From PWXP01 sp034005525 (GTDB lineage Bacteria; Planctomycetota; Planctomycetia; Pirellulales; Thermoguttaceae), in contig JAVEUP010000006.1 of assembly GCA_034005525.1 (NCBI GenBank), positions 33,970 through 97,969 on the forward strand: DNA of 64,000 nucleotides. Reading direction: 5' to 3'. The translations under genes were made by a program, and so were the position numbers. This document shows, piece after piece, positions 16,400-24,094 of this stretch (the stretch's first letter is position 1; every line of letters starts with the position of its first letter). The notes under the pieces were generated by a model. The model was not told where the DNA came from. It did no database searches and worked only from the letters and a program-made list of their open reading frames with translations.

Positions 16400-17992
16400 T
16401 CAGGCGTCATCGGCTTGCTCCAAGAAACGGGCAAACACTTCGACGGTCTTGTCGGCTAGCACGTCGCCGGCCGGCTTGCGGTAGGGCGGGCGGAACTCGC
16501 TGTACCGGTAGAACGCGCTCATGTACTCGCGGTCGCCGGTGTTCGGGCCGTCGGTCAGGTAGCCGTAGCTTACGTTGGTATAACCGCAGGGAATGGCCAG
16601 CGGAAGGGGCGAGCGGGCGCGGATCTGCCGCCCGATCCCCTGGAAGGGCTCGAACGGCATTCCGACGATCCCCACGTCGCCAAGGCGGAAGATGTGGATT
16701 TCCACCTCCTGGAATTCCGGCGCGCTGCCGGCCCGCCCGCCCTCGTGCAACCCCAGCGCCCAGCGGTTCCACGGCAGGATCCGCTCGACCAGCCTGCCGC
16801 GATACGAAGGCGTCAGTTCGGTCGGGAAGTTCAGGCCGACGCAGTGCAGCGTGTCCTCGTCGCCGGCGGCCGCACGACGGATGTAGGCTTCCATTTCGGC
16901 AATCTCAGCCCGGAGAGTCTCCACCGGCGGCAGCGGCGCCAAGGGGATTCCGACCTTTTCCACGGCGTAGTCGAAGCCGCCACGTTCGGACGGCCTCAGG
17001 TTCCCGAGCGCCTCGATGTAGCTTTGACCGAGCATGTTCCCGAACCGGGTCGACTCTTCCACCCCGCCGCGGAACATCCCCTTCGAATTCACGTCGGCCG
17101 CGCAGCCCTGCAAAAAGCTCACCGGCAGTGCGCCGGAGGGGGCCAGATGCCCGGCCACCCTATCGCACGCCACGCGGGGCCAATCGCCGAAGACGATCGG
17201 CTTCTCCGGATGATAGCACGTGACCGGATGCCCGGTGAACTGCGCTATGGCCGTGACGGAGTTGCCCCGCTCGTCCTTCAGCACGACGATGGGCGCTTGG
17301 CGGTCGATGTCGCCGTTGAAGTCGACGCCGACCAGGTCGCGGTCTTCCTCGCGCATGAAATACGTCGAGCCGTCGGCCCGGCGGCCCTTCCGGTTATACG
17401 TGATGCGCCCCTCGCTCCCTTCCGCCCACCAGACGGTGACCGGCCGGAGCAACTCGGGCAGGCGCTTCACGTGGCTGCGGCACTTTTCGAGCAGCTCCTT
17501 GCCGGCGGGCAGCCACTCGGGCTTCGGAAAACCTTCCGGCGGCGGATCGGCCCACGCCGAAATGGCGTTGCTCGCCACGGCCACGTCGCTATGGTTGTGG
17601 GTGCTCGTCAAAACGACGTTCGCGACGGGCAGGTCCAGATCGGCCGCGATAGCCTGGCGAATGGCATCGCTTGTGTTGGCCCTGGTATACGAGTTGAAGT
17701 CGCTGGCGACGAGGCACACCCGCAAGTCGCCCTGTTCGAGCAGCGTGACGCTTGTTTTCAGCGGCCCGGCCACCTGCCGCACCACGGCGCCGGTGAACCG
17801 CCCAGTATAGGGCGTATCGCTCTTTTCCACGGGTGTTACGCCGAACTCCAGGGAAGCCACGCGCAGCCCGCGGGGTTTGTTCGTTGTGGCGGCGGGCGCT
17901 TTTGTCGTGGCGGCTACGGCGCCCGACCACGCGGCCAATGCCGCGCCGCCGGCAGCCCGGAGGGCCTCGCGCCGGTTGGGTTGTTTCGCCAT
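16400..17992 (-). CDS. neutral/alkaline ceramidase-family (PF04734-like) exported protein
   Basis: 530 aa. The ATG at 17992 follows GAAGGAGGTTTCC, a strong ribosome binding site. The leader NRREALRAAGGAALAAWSG has a twin-arginine pattern. The body carries the family's zinc-site stretch LTSTHNHSDVA (compare THTHSGP in ceramidases), FTGHPVTCYHPE, FLQGCAADVNSKG and VGMPFEPFQGIG. Many bacterial members are not ceramidases and occur in glycan loci, so the substrate is open. It sits upstream of an acyltransferase and a sialidase-like gene on the same strand. Confidence 0.82.
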   Translation of the reverse strand: MAKQPNRREALRAAGGAALAAWSGAVAATTKAPAATTNKPRGLRVASLEFGVTPVEKSDTPYTGRFTGAVVRQVAGPLKTSVTLLEQGDLRVCLVASDFNSYTRANTSDAIRQAIAADLDLPVANVVLTSTHNHSDVAVASNAISAWADPPPEGFPKPEWLPAGKELLEKCRSHVKRLPELLRPVTVWWAEGSEGRITYNRKGRRADGSTYFMREEDRDLVGVDFNGDIDRQAPIVVLKDERGNSVTAIAQFTGHPVTCYHPEKPIVFGDWPRVACDRVAGHLAPSGALPVSFLQGCAADVNSKGMFRGGVEESTRFGNMLGQSYIEALGNLRPSERGGFDYAVEKVGIPLAPLPPVETLRAEIAEMEAYIRRAAAGDEDTLHCVGLNFPTELTPSYRGRLVERILPWNRWALGLHEGGRAGSAPEFQEVEIHIFRLGDVGIVGMPFEPFQGIGRQIRARSPLPLAIPCGYTNVSYGYLTDGPNTGDREYMSAFYRYSEFRPPYRKPAGDVLADKTVEVFARFLEQADDA

Positions 17993-18022
17993 GGAAACCT
18001 CCTTCAATCGATTTGGGACTGG

Positions 18023-18155
18023 CGTTTTGGAGTGCGGAGGCTTGACGCCGCTTTGGCTATGCCTTTGTTTCTCTCCGCGCTTCCAAGAGCCAACGTGCGA
18101 AACGCGAAAGCTCACGCAAAACGAAAGCGGCGTCAAGCCTCCGCACTCCAAAACG
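18023..18155. repeat. 133-bp element with 32-bp perfect inverted repeats (R4)
   Basis: 18023-18054 (it includes TTGGAGTGCGGAGGCTTGAC) is the exact reverse complement of 18124-18155. The loop has no open frame. It lies between the nucleotidyltransferase relic and the ceramidase-family gene, just upstream of that gene's ribosome binding site. Confidence 0.85.
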
Positions 18156-18174
18156 TTCTGAACCGTACGGGTCG

Positions 18175-18390
18175 TCATCGCTCGCAATCCCTTCGTCGCC
18201 GCTCCAATTCGTCCATGATCTCCGGGGCTTCTTTCAGTTCCACCAAAGGCAGCAGTTGGCGGCGAATGTACGTCCAGTCGATTCGACCGGTTTGGCGGAT
18301 GATGACGCCCTCGATGTCCAGCCAGTCTTTCGGCCGGGCGGCAAAAGCTTTCAGCACAATCAAGCATTCGGCCGAACAGGTTCGAAGCAT
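18175..18390 (-). pseudogene. C-terminal remnant of a nucleotidyltransferase (AbiEii/MNT-like)
   Basis: The 71-codon frame reads LIVLKAFAARPKDWLDIEG, WTYIRRQLLPLVELKEAPE and then a basic end. This is the usual C-terminal third of small nucleotidyltransferase-fold proteins found in planctomycetal pairs. The catalytic GSxxxxxD region is missing. The upstream partner gene overlaps it out of frame at its 3' end, as expected after an internal deletion. Confidence 0.55.
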
Positions 18391-18653
18391 TCATAACCCG
18401 CCGCCTTCTTGAACCAGCGTTGCTGTTCCACCAGACCGGACGTGGGACGCGCGATGCGCGGCGGGACTCGATAATCCGCGGGCCCGCACAACAGCGCGAT
18501 GGCCCGCAAGCCGTCCAATCGGCGCAGCTCCTCGCGGCGCACACGCTCCAACTCCGGCCCGGCGGTTTGCCAAGCCTGCACCCAGCGTCGGCCAAGCTCA
18601 ATCTGGTCCGGCGGCCAGTCCGCCAGATGCGTTTTGGTTGTTTCTGTTTCCAT
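18360..18653 (-). CDS. small conserved hypothetical protein, partner of the deleted nucleotidyltransferase
   Basis: 97 aa. Helical and charged: WVQAWQTAGPELERVRREEL, then a loop, then SGLVEQQRWFKKA near the C-terminus. This pattern recurs in short proteins encoded next to nucleotidyltransferases in Planctomycetota. The last residues (CFEPVRPNA) are probably read-through into the nucleotidyltransferase relic, so the natural C-terminus may have been lost. Possibly one half of an old toxin-antitoxin or MNT/HEPN-like pair, but that is inference. Confidence 0.5.
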   Translation of the reverse strand: METETTKTHLADWPPDQIELGRRWVQAWQTAGPELERVRREELRRLDGLRAIALLCGPADYRVPPRIARPTSGLVEQQRWFKKAAGYECFEPVRPNA

Positions 18654-18718
18654 ATCACGAGTTTAACGGATTTTGGGCATCATGGCCAGTGCGCCACTTT
18701 GGGCAGGCCCGGTCAAGG

Positions 18719-19681
18719 TTACAACCGGACTTTGGCCAAATAGATATTCGACTTGCCCTCGTGGCTCGAGTAGTAGCTCATCCAAAGCAGTCCGTCGTGG
18801 TAGACGAGGCCGGGGTAGCTGGTGTCGCCGCCGGAGGGAAGCCGAAGGAACTCGGTGAACTTGCCGGAAGCCGGATCGATCCAGCCGAGCGACGTGCGCA
18901 CCCCGCCGTCGTACAGACGCACTCCGGCCACGAACCGGCCGTCGGGCAGTTGCAACATGGCCGGGCCGCCGATGCGCGTGCCGATATCCTTCCACTCCCA
19001 AGAGGTGTAGGGCGGCTCCGCGATGCCAAGCTGGCCGTTGGCCGGGTCCTGCCGCAGCAGGCAGTAGGCCTTATCGCCGTCGAACACCAGGGACGTTTCG
19101 TTGGGATACGCGGCTTCCAGCATCGGGGCCATGAGCGTCTCGAATCGCTTGCCGTCCTTGCTCGTGTACAGCCGGAGCGAGCCCTTTTCCTTGCCGACCC
19201 CGTAGCCGATTCCATACGCCATGCCCTTGTGCCACGTTACACGCCACATCCAGAAGTTCCGGTCGCCGATTTCGTTCCGGTCGTTCCACGTCCGGCCGTC
19301 CTTCGACAGCCACGAAAGCGATTGGTGTGTGTACTCCGACCGGTCGTGCATCGCCTCGGCGCCGGAGAGCATGAGCCGGCCGTCACACGTTACAGTGAGT
19401 TGTGCGTCGCGCAGGTCGCTGTTGGCGGAGGTCAACAGGGCCACCGACTCCCACGTTTTGCCGTCCTCTGAAGTAATCACTCGCAGCGATCCCTCGGGGC
19501 ACACGTGACCTGTGCCTTCGCGGAACGCGCAGAACCACCGATCCTGGAACCTCGCCAGACCGGTAAACGCATTGTGCGGCGCCTGATCCCAGATCTTCCG
19601 TACCTCCACCAACTTGACCGATTCCTCAGCCCCCACCACTCCCGCACAAAGCGCGACACAAACCAACAACAGATGTCTCAT
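18719..19681 (-). CDS. sialidase-like secreted protein
   Basis: 320 aa. The ATG at 19681 (a GTG immediately before it is possible) follows GGAGGAGCTGTG. A short Sec signal peptide (HLLLVCVALCAGVVGAEE) is present. The Asp boxes are degenerate (SEDGKTW, SKDGRTW, SKDGKRF). WFCAFREGTGHV near residue 48 and SYPGLVYHDGLLWMSYYSSH near the end are shared with the paralogue at 22879-23949. This points to a compact periplasmic or secreted beta-propeller glycosidase. It is the fourth of a tandem run of sialidase-like genes. Confidence 0.8.
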   Translation of the reverse strand: MRHLLLVCVALCAGVVGAEESVKLVEVRKIWDQAPHNAFTGLARFQDRWFCAFREGTGHVCPEGSLRVITSEDGKTWESVALLTSANSDLRDAQLTVTCDGRLMLSGAEAMHDRSEYTHQSLSWLSKDGRTWNDRNEIGDRNFWMWRVTWHKGMAYGIGYGVGKEKGSLRLYTSKDGKRFETLMAPMLEAAYPNETSLVFDGDKAYCLLRQDPANGQLGIAEPPYTSWEWKDIGTRIGGPAMLQLPDGRFVAGVRLYDGGVRTSLGWIDPASGKFTEFLRLPSGGDTSYPGLVYHDGLLWMSYYSSHEGKSNIYLAKVRL

Positions 19682-19718
19682 CACAGCTCCTCCAAATAAG
19701 AAAACATGGTACCGGCCA

Positions 19719-19805
19719 CGGGAAACTGTCCCAATTTTCGCGGCGAGACAGCGTTATCCAAGAGGAATGCCTTCTCCGCCGCGAAAATGGGACTGTCCCC
19801 TTCGG
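19719..19805. repeat. R2 palindromic element
   Basis: AACTGTCCCAATTTTCGCGGC-type left arm (from 19719) and GCCGCGAAAATGGGACTGTC-type right arm (19778 on). It lies in the spacer between two sialidase-like genes. The flanks (ACATGGTACCGG and TCATGCACCGG) are weakly similar, perhaps an eroded target duplication. Confidence 0.7.
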
Positions 19806-19890
19806 CCCATCATGCACCGGCGACGGGGTCCCGAAAACATTCCGAGAACGCCAACCCGTCACGGCGCCAATCCTCTTCTTGTGTGCTTCT

Positions 19891-21546
19891 TCAGTCCCAG
19901 CCCAGCGTCTGAAGCCCGTCCTCCTGAAGCCGGAACCGGCGGATGCGCACCGCGCTGCCAGCGCCCTCTTCGTAGTAGACAACCAGCAACGTTCCGTCCT
20001 TCAGTTCCACGGTGGCCGGATAGGCTCCTCCAACCGTGTCGATCTGGTACGGTCCCAGCCATGTCTTGGCCTCGTCGCGGCTGACGTGCATCGACGTGGC
20101 GGGAACCCGGTGCGTCAATACGATTTCACCCGTGCTCAGGCGATACAGGTGGGGCGCGTGGCCTTTGAAACCGATGTCCTTCACCGGGCTCCAGGTCAGG
20201 CCCAGATCGGGACTGGTCGCGTAATGCATGTTGATTTGGCTGCTCCTCAGCGCCGCGTACAACGTGCCGTCGTTGAGCAAGATCACATCCGTTTCCGCAT
20301 CCAAGGGCAGCCCCGCGCCTTCGCCAATGGGAATCGGCTCGCTCCACGTCTTTCCCTTGTCGGTCGACCGTATGACGCCGCCGCATTCGTGCCCGCGGTA
20401 CACGCCCAGCAGGTAGGTCCCGTCGGGCATTTCGCGGACCGGCGCCGAGCACACCCAACCAGACGGCACCAGCGTTCTTGCCGTTGGGTCCCACGTACGG
20501 CCGCCATCGCGAGAGCAGACGATTTGCACTCCCTGCGACTTGAAGCCGCGCGGGCTCACGGACCGATCGACCCGCTTCAGGGAGAAGAAACTGCAAATGA
20601 CCGTGCCGTCGCTCATCTGCGCGATGTGAGGATCGCGGTTGTCGATGTCGTCGTCGTACACAATTTGCGGCTCGCTCCAGGTGCGGCCTTCGTCGCTCGA
20701 ACGGACCATGCAGATTCGGCCGCCCTTGGGCCACTCGTCGTTGGTGAGCGAGACATGGCCGTAGCCTGCGTAAAAGACGGCCACAATGTCGCCATTGGCC
20801 AGGCGGCAAGCGTCGGGGAAGGCCTGGTAAGGCCCGGCGGCCTCTCCACGCGAGATGATTCGATAGGGAACGTGCTTCTTTTCGTCCACAAGGGCTTCGG
20901 GCTGGTCCTGCACGGTGCCTTCGATCTTCAGGTTACGGAACGCCGCCTGCCCCTGGCTGGTCCCCACGCCGACCCGGCCTGCGGTGAGTGTCGGATCGCT
21001 TGCGGTCAGCGCGGCTTTGCCGTCCACCGAGATGGTGATGTCAGCTCCATGGCATGCGATGGTCACCTGATGCCACGCATCGTCATTGAGCTGGTACGAA
21101 CGCCGCGCGATTTCGTTCCACGTGTTCTCAGGCGTCGATCGAACGAGAATGACGCTATTGTTCTTGGTATCGAGGTGCAGCCAGTAGTAGGTCAGCGTGC
21201 CGGTCGCCCGAAAGCATGCGGCTGCCGCACGCACGCCCGAGCCGGCAGGTTTCACATTGAACTCGAAACTGAATGTGAAGTCGGAGAAGGCAGGTTCCCG
21301 AAGAATCGCTACGCTGCCACGGTCGGCGTCTTCCTGTTCCAGGAGGCCGTTTTCCATGCGCCACGACCCGCGGGCAAAACACCAGGACTTCTCATGCCCC
21401 GGCTGAAGCGTGGGCTCGACGGTCGCCGCCCCACCGGACGTAGAAAGAGCCAGCACGACAACAGCAACGCAGAAGAGGGCCGGCCGGTTGAACCGCGTTG
21501 GTCGCATTGGGGCGTGTTGTTTCCAGGGTGCAGACAGGTTACTCAT
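19891..21546 (-). CDS. sialidase-like protein with N-terminal concanavalin-like (LamG/DUF1080-type) domain
   Basis: 551 aa from the ATG at 21546, preceded by GAAAGG. The signal region is about residues 20-41 (PALFCVAVVVLALSTSGGAA). Residues about 45-210 form a jelly-roll domain (FSFEFNVKPAGSGVRAA, YYWLHLDTKNNSVILVRS, ITISVDGKAALTA). Residues about 220-545 form the propeller with Asp boxes SSDEGRTW, SRDGGRTW, STDKGKTW, SPDLGLTW and SRDEAKTW. A glycan-binding jelly-roll joined to a hydrolase is a common architecture for secreted sialidases. Third in the tandem sialidase run. Confidence 0.83.
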   Translation of the reverse strand: MSNLSAPWKQHAPMRPTRFNRPALFCVAVVVLALSTSGGAATVEPTLQPGHEKSWCFARGSWRMENGLLEQEDADRGSVAILREPAFSDFTFSFEFNVKPAGSGVRAAAACFRATGTLTYYWLHLDTKNNSVILVRSTPENTWNEIARRSYQLNDDAWHQVTIACHGADITISVDGKAALTASDPTLTAGRVGVGTSQGQAAFRNLKIEGTVQDQPEALVDEKKHVPYRIISRGEAAGPYQAFPDACRLANGDIVAVFYAGYGHVSLTNDEWPKGGRICMVRSSDEGRTWSEPQIVYDDDIDNRDPHIAQMSDGTVICSFFSLKRVDRSVSPRGFKSQGVQIVCSRDGGRTWDPTARTLVPSGWVCSAPVREMPDGTYLLGVYRGHECGGVIRSTDKGKTWSEPIPIGEGAGLPLDAETDVILLNDGTLYAALRSSQINMHYATSPDLGLTWSPVKDIGFKGHAPHLYRLSTGEIVLTHRVPATSMHVSRDEAKTWLGPYQIDTVGGAYPATVELKDGTLLVVYYEEGAGSAVRIRRFRLQEDGLQTLGWD

Positions 21547-21588
21547 AAGATGCCTTTCGTTGGTTGTGGGGGCAAGGTGGAAAGTCAG

Positions 21589-21680
21589 GTAGGGTGGGTG
21601 TGCGCGTGGGTGAACCCGGCCGCTTGGAAATGGGATATCGTTCTCCCATGGTATCGTGCGGCCGGAACCACCCACCCTAC
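21589..21680. repeat. R1 palindromic element
   Basis: Starts GTAGGGTGGGTG and ends CCACCCACCCTAC, with CGCGTGGGTGAACCCGG inside and a central inverted pair around GGGATATCGTTCTCCC. It fills the spacer between two sialidase-like genes. Confidence 0.7.
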
Positions 21681-21683
21681 TCG

Positions 21684-22766
21684 CTATTTCGCCGGTGGCT
21701 CCCAAACGACCACTCCCATGTGATACGGCCGCCCGTAGTAGGCGGTGAGCACTTGCCCGTCGGGAAGCTGCACGCTGCTCGGGTAGCCGCCGTCGCCCTG
21801 GAAATCGGCCACGCGCACCGGGTCGGTCCACGTCTGCCCCTCGTCGGCGCTGAGTCGCATGTCGATGCCCTTCGGATCGAGCCGGTTGCCGTACGTCAGC
21901 AGCAGCCGGCCGTCGGCCAACCGCATGATGTGTCCGGGATGCTGCGCAGCGCCGGTGAGCTTCATCCGATGTGTCCAGGTCTTTGCATCGTCATCGGAGG
22001 CATACAGGTCGAGGCCGTCGGAGCGGGTGGCCGCTAGCCACTTGCCGCCGCCAAGGTGGAACGGAGCCGGTTCGTTCAGGACCACGTCGTCGGCGATTGC
22101 CACTGGCTCGCCCCACGTCTTGCCGTTGTCGGCGCTGCGGAAGAGGAACCCAGAACCCCGAGCGCCAGTGTACATTGCCACTCGCAAGGCTCCATCCTCG
22201 CCTTTGAGGATGTCGCCAAAGGGCACGCAGATTCCCTCGGGCGATACGGACCGGCTGGCTGCCCTGGGCCACTCGGCCGGGAACGCCTCCTTATCGACCG
22301 ACCAGGTCCGGCCGCCATCGCCCGACCGGCACACCCAAGGCGGCAGGATGCGTTCGCGGAACGGCCGGCCCACTTCGCCCGATGGCTTGATGCCGGTCCA
22401 GCCGGAGGCGATCACCAGCAGGTCGCCGTTGCCGGCCAGGCCTGCGGCCACATTCATGCGGTTGGAATGCTCGTTTTCGTGCATGGCCGGGGTGCCTCGC
22501 TTGTGCCATGTCTTGCCGCCATCCTCGCTGGCCCAGCATTCCACGTCGCCGGCCGTGGTGCCGTGGCTGGGATGGTTGAAGATCGTGGCGACGATCGCCC
22601 CGTCGGGCAGCACGGTCAGGTTGGGCCAAGCGCATACGTTTTCGATGGCCACGATCGGCGCCGCCGGACCTCCGCCGCGCGCCGTTACGTAGGGCCGCTC
22701 CGCGCCGGCCAGGCTGAGGGTCGTCACAGACAGTCCCAAGAACATCGTCGTTCGCAGCAAACGCAT
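21684..22766 (-). CDS. sialidase-like secreted protein (five Asp boxes)
   Basis: 360 aa. The ATG at 22766 follows TGGAGGTG. The Sec signal peptide is MRLLRTTMFLGLSVTTLSLA. Asp boxes are SEDGGKTW, SGDGGRTW, SADNGKTW, SDDDAKTW and SADEGQTW. The end motif GYPSSVQLPDGQVLTAYYGR is shared with the Tat-exported member at 14324-15499. Probably a secreted or periplasmic exo-glycosidase; the natural substrate is undetermined. Second in the tandem run. Confidence 0.84.
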   Translation of the reverse strand: MRLLRTTMFLGLSVTTLSLAGAERPYVTARGGGPAAPIVAIENVCAWPNLTVLPDGAIVATIFNHPSHGTTAGDVECWASEDGGKTWHKRGTPAMHENEHSNRMNVAAGLAGNGDLLVIASGWTGIKPSGEVGRPFRERILPPWVCRSGDGGRTWSVDKEAFPAEWPRAASRSVSPEGICVPFGDILKGEDGALRVAMYTGARGSGFLFRSADNGKTWGEPVAIADDVVLNEPAPFHLGGGKWLAATRSDGLDLYASDDDAKTWTHRMKLTGAAQHPGHIMRLADGRLLLTYGNRLDPKGIDMRLSADEGQTWTDPVRVADFQGDGGYPSSVQLPDGQVLTAYYGRPYHMGVVVWEPPAK

Positions 22767-22840
22767 CGTACACCTCCAGGTTCAAGGCGGGATATGGTTA
22801 TGGAAGCAGGGCTGTCCGAGTGCCGAGCTGTCCTGGTTGT

Positions 22841-22871
22841 TGGTGGGTCTCGTTCCTCGACCCACCCTACG
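22841..22871. repeat. short R1-like palindrome between sialidase genes
   Basis: TGGTGGGTCTCGTTCCTCGA followed by CCCACCCTACG. The arms TGGGT and ACCCA enclose CTCGTTCCTCG. Related to the copy at 23988-24065. Confidence 0.55.
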
Positions 22872-22878
22872 CTTTCGC

Positions 22879-23949
22879 TCATTTTGCAGGAATTGCCACC
22901 TTCCCCAACTCGATTCGCGCTCCATCGCTCCCTCGTGCCTCATACGTGACCCAGAGCATTCCCTCATACTCGACAACGCCGGGATAGCTGGTGCCGGGGG
23001 CCTTCGCAAATTCGGTCACGCTGCCTTCTTCCGGGTCGACCCAGAAGAGGGTCACCCGCCCCGACAACCGCCCGGCGGCCACTAGCCGGCCGTCGCCGAG
23101 CCGTACCATCTCGGGCCCGCCGAGCGCGGCGATGCCCAGGTCTTTCCATTCCCACTCCGTATGCGGGTACCGGGAAATGCCGAGCCTGGTCGTGCGCGAC
23201 TGAGCGTGATGGCGCAGCAGGCAGTAGGCCAGGTCGCCCGGGCCGAAGACCAACGACGTTTCGGTGCCCTGGCCGTCGTCGGGGAATATGTCGTCCGCCA
23301 ACACCTCCCAGCGTTTGCCGTCGCGCGTGCGGTAGAGACGCCCGGCGAGATCCTTGCCCGCGTAGCCGATGCTGTAGCCCATGCCGTTATGCCAGGTGGT
23401 GCTCCATCGCCACGTATTCACGCCGGTCGGGCAGGCGTAGGCGCTGCCCCAGTTCTCGCCGTCGGGCGACAGCCAGGTGACCGACTGCCGCAGCACGTCC
23501 TGCTCCTGGTCGCTTTCCGGCGTGCCCCGGATTCCCACCATTTCGGCCTGGGAGACGAACCACACGCAGGCGGTGAGCATCAACTGCCCTTCGGCCGTGA
23601 TGGACAGTTGCGGGTCCCGCACATCGCCCCCTTCCCATTCCATCAGCGCGACCGATTCCCACTGTTCTGCGTCGGATGAGCGGATGATGCGCGATCGGCC
23701 GGACAGGTGATTGCCGTGAACATCGCCTTCCCGAAACGTCGAATACCACTTGCCCTGGAACCGGATCAGGCCGGGGAATTCGATGTTGGCCTTCTCCCTG
23801 TCGGAAATGCGGGAGATGTCCCAGATTGTCCGGACGTCGGTGAACGCGGCGGTTGCGTCCTGTGCGTCGTCCGCATTCGCGAACGTGGCAAACAGGAACA
23901 CGGACGCCACCGAAAACAGTGCGGTATGAATGCCCATCTTTGTGAACAT
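22879..23949 (-). CDS. sialidase-like secreted protein
   Basis: 356 aa from the ATG at 23949, preceded by AAGGAGAGCATT. The signal peptide covers about residues 1-26 (HTALFSVASVFLFATFANA). The body is paralogous to the protein at 18719-19681: WYSTFREGDVHG matches WFCAFREGTGHV, and SYPGVVEYEGMLWVTYEAR matches the other's C-terminus. Asp boxes are weak (SSDAEQWES, SPDGENWGS). First of four consecutive sialidase-like genes. Confidence 0.8.
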   Translation of the reverse strand: MFTKMGIHTALFSVASVFLFATFANADDAQDATAAFTDVRTIWDISRISDREKANIEFPGLIRFQGKWYSTFREGDVHGNHLSGRSRIIRSSDAEQWESVALMEWEGGDVRDPQLSITAEGQLMLTACVWFVSQAEMVGIRGTPESDQEQDVLRQSVTWLSPDGENWGSAYACPTGVNTWRWSTTWHNGMGYSIGYAGKDLAGRLYRTRDGKRWEVLADDIFPDDGQGTETSLVFGPGDLAYCLLRHHAQSRTTRLGISRYPHTEWEWKDLGIAALGGPEMVRLGDGRLVAAGRLSGRVTLFWVDPEEGSVTEFAKAPGTSYPGVVEYEGMLWVTYEARGSDGARIELGKVAIPAK

Positions 23950-23987
23950 AATGCTCTCCTTCAGGGGTGAAAGGCGGAAGGTCAGGC

Positions 23988-24065
23988 GGGGTGGGTCGAG
24001 GAACGAGATCCACCGTGTTTTTGCAGGCTGCCTTCTTGTTCGTTGGTGGGTATTGTTCCTCGACC
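23988..24065. repeat. R1-like repeat pair
   Basis: GGGTGGGTCGAGGAACGAG (about 23989) and TTGGTGGGTATTGTTCCTCG (about 24043) resemble the 22841-22871 copy in both orientations. They lie between the PEP-CTERM gene and the first sialidase-like gene. Confidence 0.5.
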
Positions 24066-24094
24066 TTTCCTGTGCAAACCCGGGAATGCTCCCA

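Noticed and set aside
16694..18412. 572-codon plus-strand open frame
   Set aside because: Antisense to the ceramidase-family gene, runs through palindromic repeat R4, and has no domain features.
19879..21723. 614-codon plus-strand open frame
   Set aside because: Antisense shadow of the jelly-roll sialidase-like gene, which has signal peptide and Asp boxes.
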